Below are positions 45,193 through 54,854 of a stretch of 64,000 bases of DNA, one piece after another. How positions within the stretch are numbered: the stretch's first letter is position 1; every line of letters begins with the position of its first letter. The position numbers were made by a program, and so were the translations under genes. This DNA comes from Bifidobacterium erythrocebi (GTDB lineage: Bacteria > Actinomycetota > Actinomycetes > Actinomycetales > Bifidobacteriaceae). A model generated the notes under the pieces. It searched no databases, was not told the origin of the DNA, and saw nothing but the letters and a program-made list of their open reading frames with translations. The stretch is from positions 62,001-126,000 of the forward strand of contig NZ_JAAIIF010000018.1 in the NCBI RefSeq assembly GCF_012932675.1. Reading direction: 5' to 3'.

Positions 45193-46616
45193 TCAAGCTC
45201 CGTCTCCGTCAACTTTCGCTGCTGCTGTTCTCCCTGCTGATCTGCAGCATGGCGTTCTTCCAGCTGTTCGCCCGCACCACCGGCACCATGCCCAAGAGCT
45301 TCGCCATCATGCTCGGCCTGGTCGCCGTACTGTCGCTGGTGTTCTGGGGCCTAGTGATGCATTTCCTGCCGTACGCCAGCCAGGTGGTGCAGCCATGCGT
45401 CTTGCTGCTCACCGGCATGGGCACGGTGATGATCGCCCGCATCGACTACGCGCATAAGACCGAAGTCGCCATACGCCAGCTCATGTTCGTATGCCTTGCG
45501 ATCGTCCTGTGCTCGATTCTCATCGTGGCGATGCGCGACTACCGTATTCTGCGCAGGTTCTCCTATGTGAGCATGGTGGTCGGCCTGGTGCTGCTGCTCT
45601 CCCCCATGGTTCCCGGCATCGGCCAGAACATCAACGGCGCACGCATCTGGATCCGCATTCCGGGTCTCGGCTCGCTGCAGCCGGGCGAATTCGCCAAACT
45701 GTTCCTCGCGTTCTTCTTCGCGGCATACCTGTTTGACCATCGCGACCAGCTGGCCGTGGGCGGCAGGAAGGTCCTGGGCCTGCAACTGCCGCGCATCCGC
45801 GATCTCGGCCCGATCATCATCGTGTGGGTCGCCTCGATGGGCGTGCTCGTGCTGCAGCATGATCTGGGTACGTCGCTGATGTTCTTCGCCATGTTCGTCT
45901 CGATGCTGTACGTGGCGACGGGGCGCGCAAGCTGGATCGTGATCGGCGGCGTCGCGTTCGCGGCGGGCGCGGTCGCGGCATCGTCGCTGTTCAGCCATGT
46001 GGGCGCTCGTGTCGAGGCGTGGCTGCATCCGTTCGACGACACCCTGTACAACCGTGCGGTCGGCGGCTCCTACCAGATCGTCACCGGCCTGTTCGGCCTG
46101 GCTTCCGGCGGGCTGTTCGGCACCGGGCTGGGTCAGGGGCACCCGTATCTCACGCCGTTCGCGAATTCCGACTACATCTACGCCTCGCTGGGCGAGGAGT
46201 TCGGCCTGGTGGGCTGCTTCGGCGTCCTGCTGCTGTATATCATCATCATCGCCTCCGGCTTCATCACCGCCATGAAGGTCAAGGACGGCTTCGGCAAACT
46301 GCTCGCCTCCGGACTGGTGTTCACCATGGCGTTCCAGGTGTTCACCGTGGTCGGCGGCATCACGCTGGTGATCCCGTTGACGGGTCTTACCCTGCCGTAT
46401 ATGGCGGCCGGCGGCTCGTCCATGGTCGCCAACTACCTGTTGGCGACGCTGCTGATTATCATTTCCAACGCCGCGAACAAGCCCGCCCCCGAAACGTTGT
46501 CCGAAACGTTCCAGCATGAGGCGCTTGCCGCGCTGCGCGATCGCGAATTGAAGGAACGGGAAGCCGAACGCGCATCCAAGACCGCTCGTAGGGCAAGGGG
46601 AGGTGCTCAATCATGA
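45189..46616 (+). CDS. rodA: RodA/FtsW-type SEDS peptidoglycan polymerase
   Basis: A 475-residue membrane protein with about ten helices. It keeps SEDS signatures: NGARIWIRIPGLGSLQPGEFAKL in the middle, the AVGGSYQIVTGLFGLASGGLFG block and GLTLPYMAAGGSSMVANY near the end. It polymerises lipid II glycan strands together with a class B PBP, encoded by the next gene. Start and stop both overlap neighbours by ATGA, indicating coupled translation. In rod- or branched-cell actinobacteria this operon copy is usually called RodA. Confidence 0.93.
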   Translation: MIKLRLRQLSLLLFSLLICSMAFFQLFARTTGTMPKSFAIMLGLVAVLSLVFWGLVMHFLPYASQVVQPCVLLLTGMGTVMIARIDYAHKTEVAIRQLMFVCLAIVLCSILIVAMRDYRILRRFSYVSMVVGLVLLLSPMVPGIGQNINGARIWIRIPGLGSLQPGEFAKLFLAFFFAAYLFDHRDQLAVGGRKVLGLQLPRIRDLGPIIIVWVASMGVLVLQHDLGTSLMFFAMFVSMLYVATGRASWIVIGGVAFAAGAVAASSLFSHVGARVEAWLHPFDDTLYNRAVGGSYQIVTGLFGLASGGLFGTGLGQGHPYLTPFANSDYIYASLGEEFGLVGCFGVLLLYIIIIASGFITAMKVKDGFGKLLASGLVFTMAFQVFTVVGGITLVIPLTGLTLPYMAAGGSSMVANYLLATLLIIISNAANKPAPETLSETFQHEALAALRDRELKEREAERASKTARRARGGAQS

Positions 46617-48079
46617 ACAAGATGCTGCGCCAATTGTTCGTCGCGGTAATCGTACTGTTCACCGTTCTGGGGCTTTCCTCGTCGATCATCACCGCGATTC
46701 GCGCCAACGAATTGAATTCCGATCCGCGCAACGTGCGTGCGCTGTACCACGAGTACGGCACCCAGCGCGGGTTCATCCTCGCTTCGGACGGCACCATCAT
46801 GGCCAAGTCCGAGGCGACGAACGACGCGTTCAAATTCCAGCGTTCCTACCCCAACGGCATGCTGTATGCGCCGGTGACCGGCTACTTCTCCATCAGCCAG
46901 CGTGCCGACCGCGGCATCGAGGCGTCGCGCAACTCACTGCTGTCCGGCGAATCCGATTCGCTGTTCTGGCAGCGCATCAAGTCCGTGCTGTCCGGCTCGG
47001 AGGCCAAGGGCGCCACCATCGAGACGTCCATCGACCCGAAGCTGCAGAACGCGGCCTACCAGGCCCTGGGATCGCAGTCCGGCGCGGCCGTGGCCATGGA
47101 GGTCAAGACCGGCCGCATCCTGGCCATGGTGTCCACGCCGAGCTACGACCCGAACGAGCTGACATCGCATAACAACAAGACGCTGAACGAGAACTACGCC
47201 AGGCTGACCCAATCCGCGTCCAGCCCGATGGTGAACAACGTGACCAGCCAGCTGTTCCCGCCCGGATCGACCTTCAAGACCGTGGTGGCCGCGGCGGCGC
47301 TGGAAAGCGGCAAATACGACACGAACACGCAGATCCCCGCCGGTGCCAGCTACACGCTGCCGGGCACCGTCACGCAGCTGACCAACGTGGAATGGCAGGC
47401 CAACGGCACCAACGGCAAGATCAGCCTGGAAGACGCCCTCGCCTATTCCTCCAACACGGCGTTCGCCCAGCTGGGCGTGAGCCTCGGCCAGGACGCGATC
47501 GCCAAGCAGGCCACCAAGCTCGGCTTCGGCAGCTCGATCATCATCGACGGCACCACGTCCACCGGCAGCCCGATGAAGGCCACCGCCTCGGTGTTCCCCT
47601 CCTCGCTGACCGACGACAAGCTCGCGCTGGCGTCCATCGGCCAGGGCGACGTGACCGAAACGCCGCTGCAGAACGTGATGATCGCCTCGGCCATCGCCAA
47701 TGGCGGCAAGCTCATGCACCCCACGCTGGTCGACCGCGTGCGCGCCAGCGACCTGTCCGTGCTCAGCGAGACCAAGGCCTCGGTGATGAGCAACGCGTTC
47801 AGTTCCGACACCGCAAGCAAGCTCACCACCATGATGAAATCGGTGGTCACCAAGGATTCGCCATCGTTGGCCCCCAGCGGCGTGAGCGTGGCCGCGAAGA
47901 CCGGCACCGCGCAGATCGGCGTCTCGAACAATGCCATCGACGGCTGGGTGATGGGATTCGCCCCTGCGGACGATCCGAAGATCGCCGTCGCCGTGGTGGT
48001 GCACAACACCACCGGGTACGGCGTCGAAGCCGCAGGCCCGATTTTCCGCACGATGATTCAGGAGGCGACACAGCAATGA
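46613..48079 (+). CDS. pbpA: PbpA: class B penicillin-binding protein (transpeptidase)
   Basis: A 488-residue transpeptidase. An N-terminal membrane anchor (about 7-30) and a short non-catalytic domain precede the penicillin-binding domain with SxxK in PPGSTFKTV (near 219), SxN in YSSNTAF (near 279) and KTG in AKTGTAQIG (near 428). It cross-links new peptidoglycan outside the membrane, as partner of RodA. It overlaps rodA and pknA by ATGA at each end. Confidence 0.94.
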   Translation: MNKMLRQLFVAVIVLFTVLGLSSSIITAIRANELNSDPRNVRALYHEYGTQRGFILASDGTIMAKSEATNDAFKFQRSYPNGMLYAPVTGYFSISQRADRGIEASRNSLLSGESDSLFWQRIKSVLSGSEAKGATIETSIDPKLQNAAYQALGSQSGAAVAMEVKTGRILAMVSTPSYDPNELTSHNNKTLNENYARLTQSASSPMVNNVTSQLFPPGSTFKTVVAAAALESGKYDTNTQIPAGASYTLPGTVTQLTNVEWQANGTNGKISLEDALAYSSNTAFAQLGVSLGQDAIAKQATKLGFGSSIIIDGTTSTGSPMKATASVFPSSLTDDKLALASIGQGDVTETPLQNVMIASAIANGGKLMHPTLVDRVRASDLSVLSETKASVMSNAFSSDTASKLTTMMKSVVTKDSPSLAPSGVSVAAKTGTAQIGVSNNAIDGWVMGFAPADDPKIAVAVVVHNTTGYGVEAAGPIFRTMIQEATQQ

Positions 48080-49035
48080 AACTCGTTCAAGGACGACTCA
48101 TTCACGGCCGGTACCGTCTCGACGCAAGACTCGCGCAGGGCGGCATGGGCGAGGTGTGGAAGGGCTGGGATATCCAGCTCAACCGCCCCGTGGCCATCAA
48201 GGCACTGCGCTCCGACATCACCAACGCCGAGGGCAAACTGCGCCGTCTGCGTGCGGAAGCGCACAATTCGGCCAATCTGGCGCATCCGAACATCGCCGCG
48301 CTGTTCGAGTACTACGAGCATGACGGCATCGGGTTCCTGATCATGGAGTACGTGCCGTCGAAGTCGCTGGCCGACCTGTACCACGACCATCCGGGCGGAT
48401 TGGACCCACTGCAGCTGCTGCCGATCCTCATCCAGACGGCACGCGGACTGTTCGTGGCGCACAGCCATGGCGTCGTGCACCGCGATGTCAAGCCGGCGAA
48501 CATCATGGTCGGCAGCAACGGCGACGTCAAGATCACGGACTTCGGGGTGAGCTACTCCACCAATCAGGAGCAGATCACCCAGGACGGCATGGTGGTCGGC
48601 ACCGCCCAGTACATCTCCCCGGAGCAGGCGCAGGGCGAGCAGGCGACACCGCAGTCCGACATCTACTCGCTGGGCGTCGTCGCATACGAGGGGATTTCCG
48701 GGCATCGTCCGTTCACCGGCGCCACGCCCGTCGACATCGCCGCGGCGCATGTCAACGACACCGTTCCGCCGCTGCCGGATTCCGTGGATTTCCAGCTTCG
48801 TGAATTCATCATGTCGATGCTTGCCAAGGATCCGCGCGACCGCCCCGCCGACGCGCTGGTGGTCTCCCGCACCCTGGCCCGCATCGAACGCCGGCTGCTC
48901 GACCAGCAGACCGAACTCAACGAGGCGACCATCGTCTCGGGGCGTATGCCGCGCCGCATCTCCAGCACGCCGCATCTGCCGTCTATCATCACACCCACTT
49001 CCACTACGCATAATCTTTGGAAGGAGCAGCAATGA
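48076..49035 (+). CDS. pknA: PknA-like Ser/Thr protein kinase
   Basis: A 319-residue kinase: Gly-rich loop LAQGGMGEVWKG (about 18-29), catalytic Lys in VAIKAL (about 38-43), HRDVKPANIM (about 135), DFGVSYS (about 155), the activation loop to GTAQYISPEQAQG, and a short C-terminal tail. Unlike mycobacterial PknA, I see no membrane helix and no extracytoplasmic domain, so it is probably soluble. It overlaps pbpA and pknB by ATGA, so the kinases are made with the wall enzymes they are thought to control. Confidence 0.92.
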   Translation: MKLVQGRLIHGRYRLDARLAQGGMGEVWKGWDIQLNRPVAIKALRSDITNAEGKLRRLRAEAHNSANLAHPNIAALFEYYEHDGIGFLIMEYVPSKSLADLYHDHPGGLDPLQLLPILIQTARGLFVAHSHGVVHRDVKPANIMVGSNGDVKITDFGVSYSTNQEQITQDGMVVGTAQYISPEQAQGEQATPQSDIYSLGVVAYEGISGHRPFTGATPVDIAAAHVNDTVPPLPDSVDFQLREFIMSMLAKDPRDRPADALVVSRTLARIERRLLDQQTELNEATIVSGRMPRRISSTPHLPSIITPTSTTHNLWKEQQ

Positions 49036-51098
49036 ACATGCCCTCTTCTCTGGCCAACGGTCGCTACCAGATTGGCCAGCTCATCGGGCGCGGCGGCATG
49101 GCCGAAGTGCATGTCGGCCTTGACACCCGTCTTGGCCGCACGATCGCCATCAAGATTATGCGCGCCGATCTGGCGAACGACGAGATCTTCCTCACGCGAT
49201 TCCGCCGCGAGGCGCATTCCGTCGCCCAGATGAACAATCCGAACATCGTGAACATCTACGATTCCGGCGAGGAGATGGTCACCGACGAGAACGGCCAGTC
49301 CGAACGCTTGCCGTATCTGGTGATGGAGTACGTGAAGGGTCAGACCCTGCGCGACATCATCCGTGTGAACGGCCCGCTGTCGCAGCGCGACGCCGCGCAG
49401 GTGATGCTGGGCATGCTCAGCGCGTTGGAGTATTCGCACCGCATGGGTGTGATCCACCGCGACATCAAGCCGGCGAACATCATGATCTCCGATCAGGGTG
49501 CCGTGAAGGTGATGGATTTCGGCATCGCCCGCGCGCTGGACGATTCCGTCGCCACCATGACCCAGTCGCAGGGCGTGGTGGGCACCGCGCAGTACCTTTC
49601 CCCCGAGCAGGCTCGCGGCGAGACCGTGGACATGCGTTCCGACCTGTATTCCGCCGGTTGCGTGCTGTATGAGATGCTGACTGGCAAGCCGCCGTTCACG
49701 GGCGATTCCGCCGTGGCCATCGCCTACCAGCATGTGTCCGAAGTGGCCACCCCGCCTTCCGCGGTGGTGCCGGGACTGCCGAAGATGTGGGATTCCATCT
49801 GCGCCAAGGCCATGGCCAAGGATCGCCAGAACCGGTATGCCACGGCCACCGAGTTCAAGCAGGACATCCTCACCTTCATGAACGGCGGCGAACCGGTCGC
49901 GGCCGCGTTCAACCCGCTGACCGACCTGACCAACATGAAGGCGCGCAAGCAAGCCGAACAGGATGCCGCCACCGTCGCCATGAACCAGAACGAGGCGGGC
50001 ACGGCCACGCAGGCGTTCAACCCGGTGACCGGCCAGTTCCAGCAGGTCAAGTCTTCGAACACGTTGGCGCAGACCCGTGCCGCACAGCGAGCGCAGGAAG
50101 CCAAGAACAAGCGCAAGAAGCAGATCATCATCGGTTCGGTGATCGGCGTGATCGTGCTGCTGTGCGCGATCGCCGGCATTTGGTTCGCGTTCGGTTCGCA
50201 TAAGTCGAATGCGACGCAGATGGCCACGGTGCCGACCATCACCTCGTCCATGACCAAGGATCGTGCGGAGGCCGCCGTCGAAGCGGCCGGCTTCGAGTTC
50301 AAGGCCATGACGGACAACGATTCCACCGAGCCTGCGGGCACGTTCACCAAGCAGGATCCTGCCGGCGGCGCGAAGGCCAAGAAGGGGTCCACCATCAAGG
50401 TGTGGTTCTCCGCCGGACCGCAGAACGCCCAGATCCCCGACGTGAAGGGCATGAGCCAGAGCGAGGCGCGCAACCGGCTGGAATCGGCCGGTTTCAAGGT
50501 GCAGACCAGCGTGAATTCCGAAGACAGCGCCACGGTGGACAAGGACAGGGTGACCCGTACCGATCCGGCGGCCGGCACGTCGCAGCCCAAGGGCACGTCG
50601 ATCATGATGTTCGTCTCGTCCGGCATGACCAAGGTCCCCGACGGCCTGGCGGGCCAGACCAAGGATGCCGTCATGAAGGCCCTGCAGGATCTGCAGTTCA
50701 GCATCATCACCGAGGAGACATATTCCGATTCGGTGGCCGAGGGCATGGTCGTGAGTGTGAATCCCGATTCCGGCACGTCCGTGGCACAGCGTTCCACGAT
50801 CACCATCACCGTCTCCAAGGGCAAGGAGCCCACGCCGAAGGTCACGGTTCCCGACGTGACGGGCCAGTCGTTCTCCACCGCCAAGCAGGTGCTGGAATCG
50901 CTGGGCTTCACGGTGAAGCAGCAGGGATCCACCGGAACGGATGACGAGGTGACGAGCCAGAATCCCGCCAGCGGCGAGGCCGACAAAGGCGCCACCATCA
51001 CCCTGACCACCAAGGCGAGCAGCAGCACCAACACCGGTGGCAGCGGCACGAACCAGGGCACCACGAACGGCAACACCAACTCCGGTTCCAACGGCTGA
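49032..51098 (+). CDS. pknB: PknB: transmembrane Ser/Thr kinase with four PASTA domains
   Basis: A 688-residue receptor kinase. The kinase domain (about 12-275) has IGRGGMAEVHVG, AIKIMRADL, HRDIKPANIMI, DFGIARAL and GTAQYLSPEQARG. A linker leads to a membrane helix (about 366-388) and four PASTA repeats (starting near 397, 463, 530 and 595), then a Ser/Thr/Asn/Gly-rich tail. PASTA domains bind muropeptides or lipid II outside the cell. It closes the operon; a strong terminator follows. Confidence 0.94.
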   Translation: MNMPSSLANGRYQIGQLIGRGGMAEVHVGLDTRLGRTIAIKIMRADLANDEIFLTRFRREAHSVAQMNNPNIVNIYDSGEEMVTDENGQSERLPYLVMEYVKGQTLRDIIRVNGPLSQRDAAQVMLGMLSALEYSHRMGVIHRDIKPANIMISDQGAVKVMDFGIARALDDSVATMTQSQGVVGTAQYLSPEQARGETVDMRSDLYSAGCVLYEMLTGKPPFTGDSAVAIAYQHVSEVATPPSAVVPGLPKMWDSICAKAMAKDRQNRYATATEFKQDILTFMNGGEPVAAAFNPLTDLTNMKARKQAEQDAATVAMNQNEAGTATQAFNPVTGQFQQVKSSNTLAQTRAAQRAQEAKNKRKKQIIIGSVIGVIVLLCAIAGIWFAFGSHKSNATQMATVPTITSSMTKDRAEAAVEAAGFEFKAMTDNDSTEPAGTFTKQDPAGGAKAKKGSTIKVWFSAGPQNAQIPDVKGMSQSEARNRLESAGFKVQTSVNSEDSATVDKDRVTRTDPAAGTSQPKGTSIMMFVSSGMTKVPDGLAGQTKDAVMKALQDLQFSIITEETYSDSVAEGMVVSVNPDSGTSVAQRSTITITVSKGKEPTPKVTVPDVTGQSFSTAKQVLESLGFTVKQQGSTGTDDEVTSQNPASGEADKGATITLTTKASSSTNTGGSGTNQGTTNGNTNSGSNG

Positions 51099-51152
51099 GG
51101 CCGAGGCGAGCCGGAGGCCGGCGACCCTGCCGCAGCCGGTATTGCCATAAAC

Positions 51153-51199
51153 GACGGATGCCGTCCATTCTGCGTAGGAATGGGCGGCATCCGTCTTTC
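51153..51199 (+). terminator. Terminator of the fhaA-pknB operon
   Basis: GACGGATGCCG (51,153-51,163) pairs with CGGCATCCGTC (51,185-51,195), followed by TTTCTT. Confidence 0.9.
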
Positions 51200-51284
51200 T
51201 TATCGCATAACGCCGTAACGCCCGCGCGCGGCCCCCTTACGACCCGAAATCGCGCCCGATCCCAGCTCGCCCAGGAAGTTTGTT

Positions 51285-51482
51285 GCAAAAAACATGAGGA
51301 ACTTTGGGGGCTTTTATGCAAAAATCTGGACGAATAAATGGTCTGTTCATGCAAAAAACTGGACGAACAAACGGCCTGTTCGTGCAAAAATCCCGACGAA
51401 TACCAGGCCTGTCCGTGCAAAAATCATGAGGAACATCCGCGCTATTCATACAATAATCCCGACGAACGGCCACCAAGACAGA
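51285..51482. repeat. 33-bp tandem repeat (6 units)
   Basis: The word GCAAAAATC with CGACGAA or ATGAGGAA recurs with starts at 51285, 51318, 51351, 51384, 51417 and 51450 (the last reads ACAATAATC), exactly 33 bp apart. It lies between the convergent pknB and trpG genes. Units carry GGCCTGTTCGTGCAAAA-type joints. No gene is likely, although all frames stay open because 33 is a multiple of three. Confidence 0.93.
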
Positions 51483-51618
51483 GAGCAAAACGCCAAATCA
51501 GAAACCGGATCGGCGCTCGTCAGGCATCAAAAAAAACGGCTGTGCACCGCCGTCACCATGGGCCGGCGGCACATAGCCGAATACAACCTGCGATCAACCT
51601 GCGATTGCAGGCTCTGCA

Positions 51619-52263
51619 TCACTTGTTGACGCGCGGCTTGAGCCCCGCCGCATTGGCCACCGCCGTGGTCTGCCCGCACACGGCCAGCCAGTTCGCCAAC
51701 AGACGGTAGCCGCCTTCGGTCATCACCGATTCGGGGTGGAACTGCACGGCGTACATCGGCTTGCCCTTCACGCGGATGCCCTGCACGATGTGGTCGCCCT
51801 GCGTCCATGCGGTCACCTCCAGCGAATCCGGCACGGAATCGGGTTCCACGGCCAGCGAATGGTAGCGCGTGGCTGTCATCGGATTCGCGATCCCCGCGAA
51901 GATCTCGTCGTCCACATGCTCCACGGGGCTGGTCTTGCCGTGCATGATGGTCGGCGCGTGGTCCACGGTGCAGCCGTACACCTCCGCGAGCGCCTGCAGG
52001 CCCAGGCAGACGCCGAACATCGGCTTGTTCTGCTTGGCGCACAGGCGGATCATGTCTTCGCTGGCGCCGGATTCGGCGGGGGCTCCCGGTCCGGGGCTGA
52101 TCAGCACGCCGTCGTAGCCATCGGTCACGGTTTCGTCGCTGGGGTCGATGGCGTCGTTGCGTACCACGTCTACGGTGGCGCCGAGCGTCTTGAGGTAGCC
52201 GACGATGGTGTAGACGAAGGAATCGTAGTTGTCGATCACGAGGATGTGGGCGGAATCGGTCAT
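51619..52263 (-). CDS. trpG: Glutamine amidotransferase TrpG/PabA (anthranilate/ADC synthase component II)
   Basis: A 214-residue class I glutamine amidotransferase supplying ammonia for anthranilate or aminodeoxychorismate synthesis. Catalytic Cys is in FGVCLGLQA (near 85), and the His/Glu pair in VQFHPESVMTEGG (near 176-178). The start MTDSAHILVIDNYDSFVY is typical. In mycobacteria the gene lies in the same place next to pknB, so synteny supports the call. Which chorismate pathway it serves cannot be decided here, as no component I gene is adjacent. Confidence 0.92.
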   Translation of the reverse strand: MTDSAHILVIDNYDSFVYTIVGYLKTLGATVDVVRNDAIDPSDETVTDGYDGVLISPGPGAPAESGASEDMIRLCAKQNKPMFGVCLGLQALAEVYGCTVDHAPTIMHGKTSPVEHVDDEIFAGIANPMTATRYHSLAVEPDSVPDSLEVTAWTQGDHIVQGIRVKGKPMYAVQFHPESVMTEGGYRLLANWLAVCGQTTAVANAAGLKPRVNK

Positions 52264-52344
52264 GGTGTCTCCTTTGGAAAAGCTGTGGTGCTGTGTGCCG
52301 TGGTGCTGTATGCCGTACCGTGGCGTGGCGGGGCGGGGCGCCGG

Positions 52345-53454
52345 CTAGTTCAGTGCGACGTAGTTGCTCATCTGCTGCATGATGGGGATGTGGGACGCGG
52401 CCCAGGGGAATCCCCATTCGAACAGGGACGCGGCGGCGGCGAACAGCAGCAGCGCCGTCAGCAGGATCCTGATCGGCAGCACGCCCGGTTGCAGCCGCAT
52501 CAGCGTGCCGTAGATGCTTGCGTCCGGTCGTGGGCGTTCGCCCAGTCTGATCGCGCGCATCGCGGGCCATCGCCAGGCCGCTGCGGCAGCGATGAAGAAG
52601 ATAAGCCAGGCGATCAGCGCGCCGCGCACATAGGGCGCGAGGGAGCCCATTTTGGCCGCCGGTGACAGGTAGGCGGTCGAGTTGGCTGCGAATTTCACTT
52701 TGCCGTCGTTGCCGGTGGAGGCCAGTTCCTTCGGCATGCCGTCGGCGACTTTCGCCCAGTATTTCAGTTCGCCCCATACGATCCAGCGGCTGGTCGGCGT
52801 GCTGTATTTCGGTTCGCATGTGGTCAGGGTGATCATGCGTTTGGTCGCGGTGGCACCCGGGTTATCGGGGTTCGCGGCGATGACGTCGGTGTCTTTGGGC
52901 GACACGATTTTGTGTTTGGTGTACGTGTACACGTACCAGTAGTCCTGCGAGCGCACGACGATCGGATCGCCCGTCTGGAGCTTGTCCACGTCTCCCAGGG
53001 GCTGGCCGTAGCCGTTGCGGTGGCCTGCCACGGCGAAGTTACCCACCTGCCCCGGCATCTGCGTGTCCGGGTAGTGACCCAGGCCATGCCGGGCCAATTG
53101 CGCGGCGTCGGTGCCTTCCACGATGTTGCGCTCCCAGTTCTGCCCGAAGCGCGGGATGTAGATCTGCGCCACCAGGTCGCCGTAGTTGGCGCTTTCCGGC
53201 TGCACCGGCGCATCGCCTTGCTGTGGCTGGGCGATTTTCGCGTTGGCCGCCGAGGCAGGGTCGGACCAGCTGGTCTGTTCGCGGGTCTGTGCCTGCACGC
53301 GTTCCGCCTGTACGCCGGTCCACCACATCTGCCATGCGATGTACAGGGCGCACACCACGGCCAGGGTGATGAGTATTTCCGCGACTATGCCCATAAGCTG
53401 GCGCAGGAAGCCTCCGTTTTGGCTCTGTGATTGGGGCTGTGCTCCATGCTTCAC
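52345..53454 (-). CDS. Class E sortase
   Basis: A protein of about 369 residues. An N-terminal membrane helix (about 15-37) leads to the sortase domain with catalytic His in VAGHRNGYG (near 142), Cys in TLTTCEPKYS (near 211) and Arg in TSRWIVWGE (near 220). Two further hydrophobic segments lie at the C terminus. Class E enzymes usually recognise LAXTG-like signals and attach surface proteins. GTG at 53,454 overlaps the DUF881 stop (GTGA) and has GGGAG seven bases upstream, so the pair is coupled. Confidence 0.9.
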   Translation of the reverse strand: MKHGAQPQSQSQNGGFLRQLMGIVAEILITLAVVCALYIAWQMWWTGVQAERVQAQTREQTSWSDPASAANAKIAQPQQGDAPVQPESANYGDLVAQIYIPRFGQNWERNIVEGTDAAQLARHGLGHYPDTQMPGQVGNFAVAGHRNGYGQPLGDVDKLQTGDPIVVRSQDYWYVYTYTKHKIVSPKDTDVIAANPDNPGATATKRMITLTTCEPKYSTPTSRWIVWGELKYWAKVADGMPKELASTGNDGKVKFAANSTAYLSPAAKMGSLAPYVRGALIAWLIFFIAAAAAWRWPAMRAIRLGERPRPDASIYGTLMRLQPGVLPIRILLTALLLFAAAASLFEWGFPWAASHIPIMQQMSNYVALN

Positions 53455-54266
53455 TGGTCGTCGTCTCCCTTTGCCGTGCCGGCGTCCGCTTGTTCCGATT
53501 CCTTTTGTTCCGATTCCTGGCTGCCGCCGGCCGCCTTCGCGTATTTCAACGGCTGCAGCAGTTTCGCACACTGGTCGAAGTGCAGGTTCTTCTTCCGATC
53601 CACCTTCCAGCCGAGGCCGAAGGCGCTTACGTATTGCTTGTAGATCCTAATGGTAGGCGAGGCGTCCAGGGCTTGGGTCAGATCGTCCGGATTGCCGATG
53701 GCGGAGATGGTGAACGGTGGCGAGTATTTCTTGCCGTGCAGCGAGATGACGTTGCCCGAGCACATGACCGCCGAGTTGAACAGCACCCGCTGGTCCATCA
53801 CCTGCATGTATTCGGCGCCGCCTTCCCACAGGGCGTTGATCACGGCTTCGATGTCCTGCTGGTGGATCACGTATTTGTCGATGTCGGCCGACGATCCGGA
53901 GGAGTCCACGGCTTGTTTCCACATCGGGGAGTCGTCGAGCGTGACGGTCACGCCGGGGCCTTCCACGGCCGGCATCACGGTGCTTGCGTCGCCGCCGTCG
54001 TCCTTGTTGTTGGGCTCGTTGTCGTCGGTGGACAGTTTGGTCATGGTGTTCACGTCGTTGCTGAGCGTGTTCACTTCCTTTTGCAGGGTGTTGACCTGTT
54101 TCACACGTTGCTCGACCAGTCCCGCCGTGTCCGACGAGACGGTGGAGGTGCGGTTCACGCGAAGGTTGGTGACGAAAAGATAGCCGGTGATCGCCACGAC
54201 GACCAGCACCGCGACGCTGCCTACCATGGAGCGTCTGACACCATGTTTAGTGCTGTGCCTGCTCAT
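53451..54266 (-). CDS. DUF881 family membrane-anchored protein
   Basis: A 271-residue protein typical of actinobacterial crgA neighbourhoods. One membrane helix (about 17-38) is followed by a coiled coil (LVEQRVKQVNTLQKEVNTLSND, split here as about 55-85) and the DUF881 domain with VTVTLDD, QDIEAVINALWEGGAEYM, and PPFTISAIGNPDDL. Function is unproven; location beside the sortase and crgA suggests the cell surface or division site. ATG at 54,266 has AAAGG upstream. The tail is rich in Gln, Glu and Ser. Confidence 0.85.
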   Translation of the reverse strand: MSRHSTKHGVRRSMVGSVAVLVVVAITGYLFVTNLRVNRTSTVSSDTAGLVEQRVKQVNTLQKEVNTLSNDVNTMTKLSTDDNEPNNKDDGGDASTVMPAVEGPGVTVTLDDSPMWKQAVDSSGSSADIDKYVIHQQDIEAVINALWEGGAEYMQVMDQRVLFNSAVMCSGNVISLHGKKYSPPFTISAIGNPDDLTQALDASPTIRIYKQYVSAFGLGWKVDRKKNLHFDQCAKLLQPLKYAKAAGGSQESEQKESEQADAGTAKGDDDQ

Positions 54267-54396
54267 ACACGACCTTTCGATGGCAATCGGGAATGCAATC
54301 GTATACATCTTTTGAGATGCGTGGCAAACCGTATTCGCTGCTTTCGAGTGTAGCCACTATGATAACTTCTAGCCTACTTGAATGGAGACAATACTG

Positions 54397-54840
54397 ATGG
54401 CTGACGAAGAACTGCAAGCAAACGGTGCGGAGGAGCAGAAGGACCTGCAGTCCGCAACCGACCAGACCGATCGCACCGACAGCGCTGCCGAGAGCGAAGA
54501 GGATACGGCCGCCGAAGACAACTACGGTGTTGATATGGACCAGGTCGAGGCCGTGCTGAACGCCACTGCCGATAAGAACATGATGACCCCGCAGATGCAG
54601 CGCATGATGGCCCGCCAGGCGGAGAGCACCAAGCGCGTTGAGGAGTCCATCAAGGGAACCAAGTCGAATCCGCGCTGGTTCGTCCCGCTGTTCTGCCTGC
54701 TGATGGTGATCGGCCTGATCTGGGTCGTCGCCTACTACCTGACCGGCAAGTTCCCGATTCCCGCCATCGGCGTGTGGAATCTGGTCGTCGGCTTCGTCAT
54801 CATCATGATCGGCTTCCTGATGACGATGTGGTGGCGTTGA
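54397..54840 (+). CDS. crgA: CrgA: cell division membrane protein
   Basis: A 147-residue protein. The C-terminal 70 residues match CrgA: NPRWFVPLFCLLMVIGLIW (first helix), YLTGKFPIPAIGVWN, and a second helix ending MTMWWR. The acidic N-terminal 75 residues are longer than in mycobacterial or Streptomyces CrgA. CrgA recruits or stabilises FtsZ/FtsI division partners at the membrane. ATG at 54,397 follows GGAG at nine bases; an upstream ATG (54,382) is less likely. A hairpin terminator follows. Confidence 0.9.
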   Translation: MADEELQANGAEEQKDLQSATDQTDRTDSAAESEEDTAAEDNYGVDMDQVEAVLNATADKNMMTPQMQRMMARQAESTKRVEESIKGTKSNPRWFVPLFCLLMVIGLIWVVAYYLTGKFPIPAIGVWNLVVGFVIIMIGFLMTMWWR

Positions 54841-54854
54841 TATTCGGATAATCG

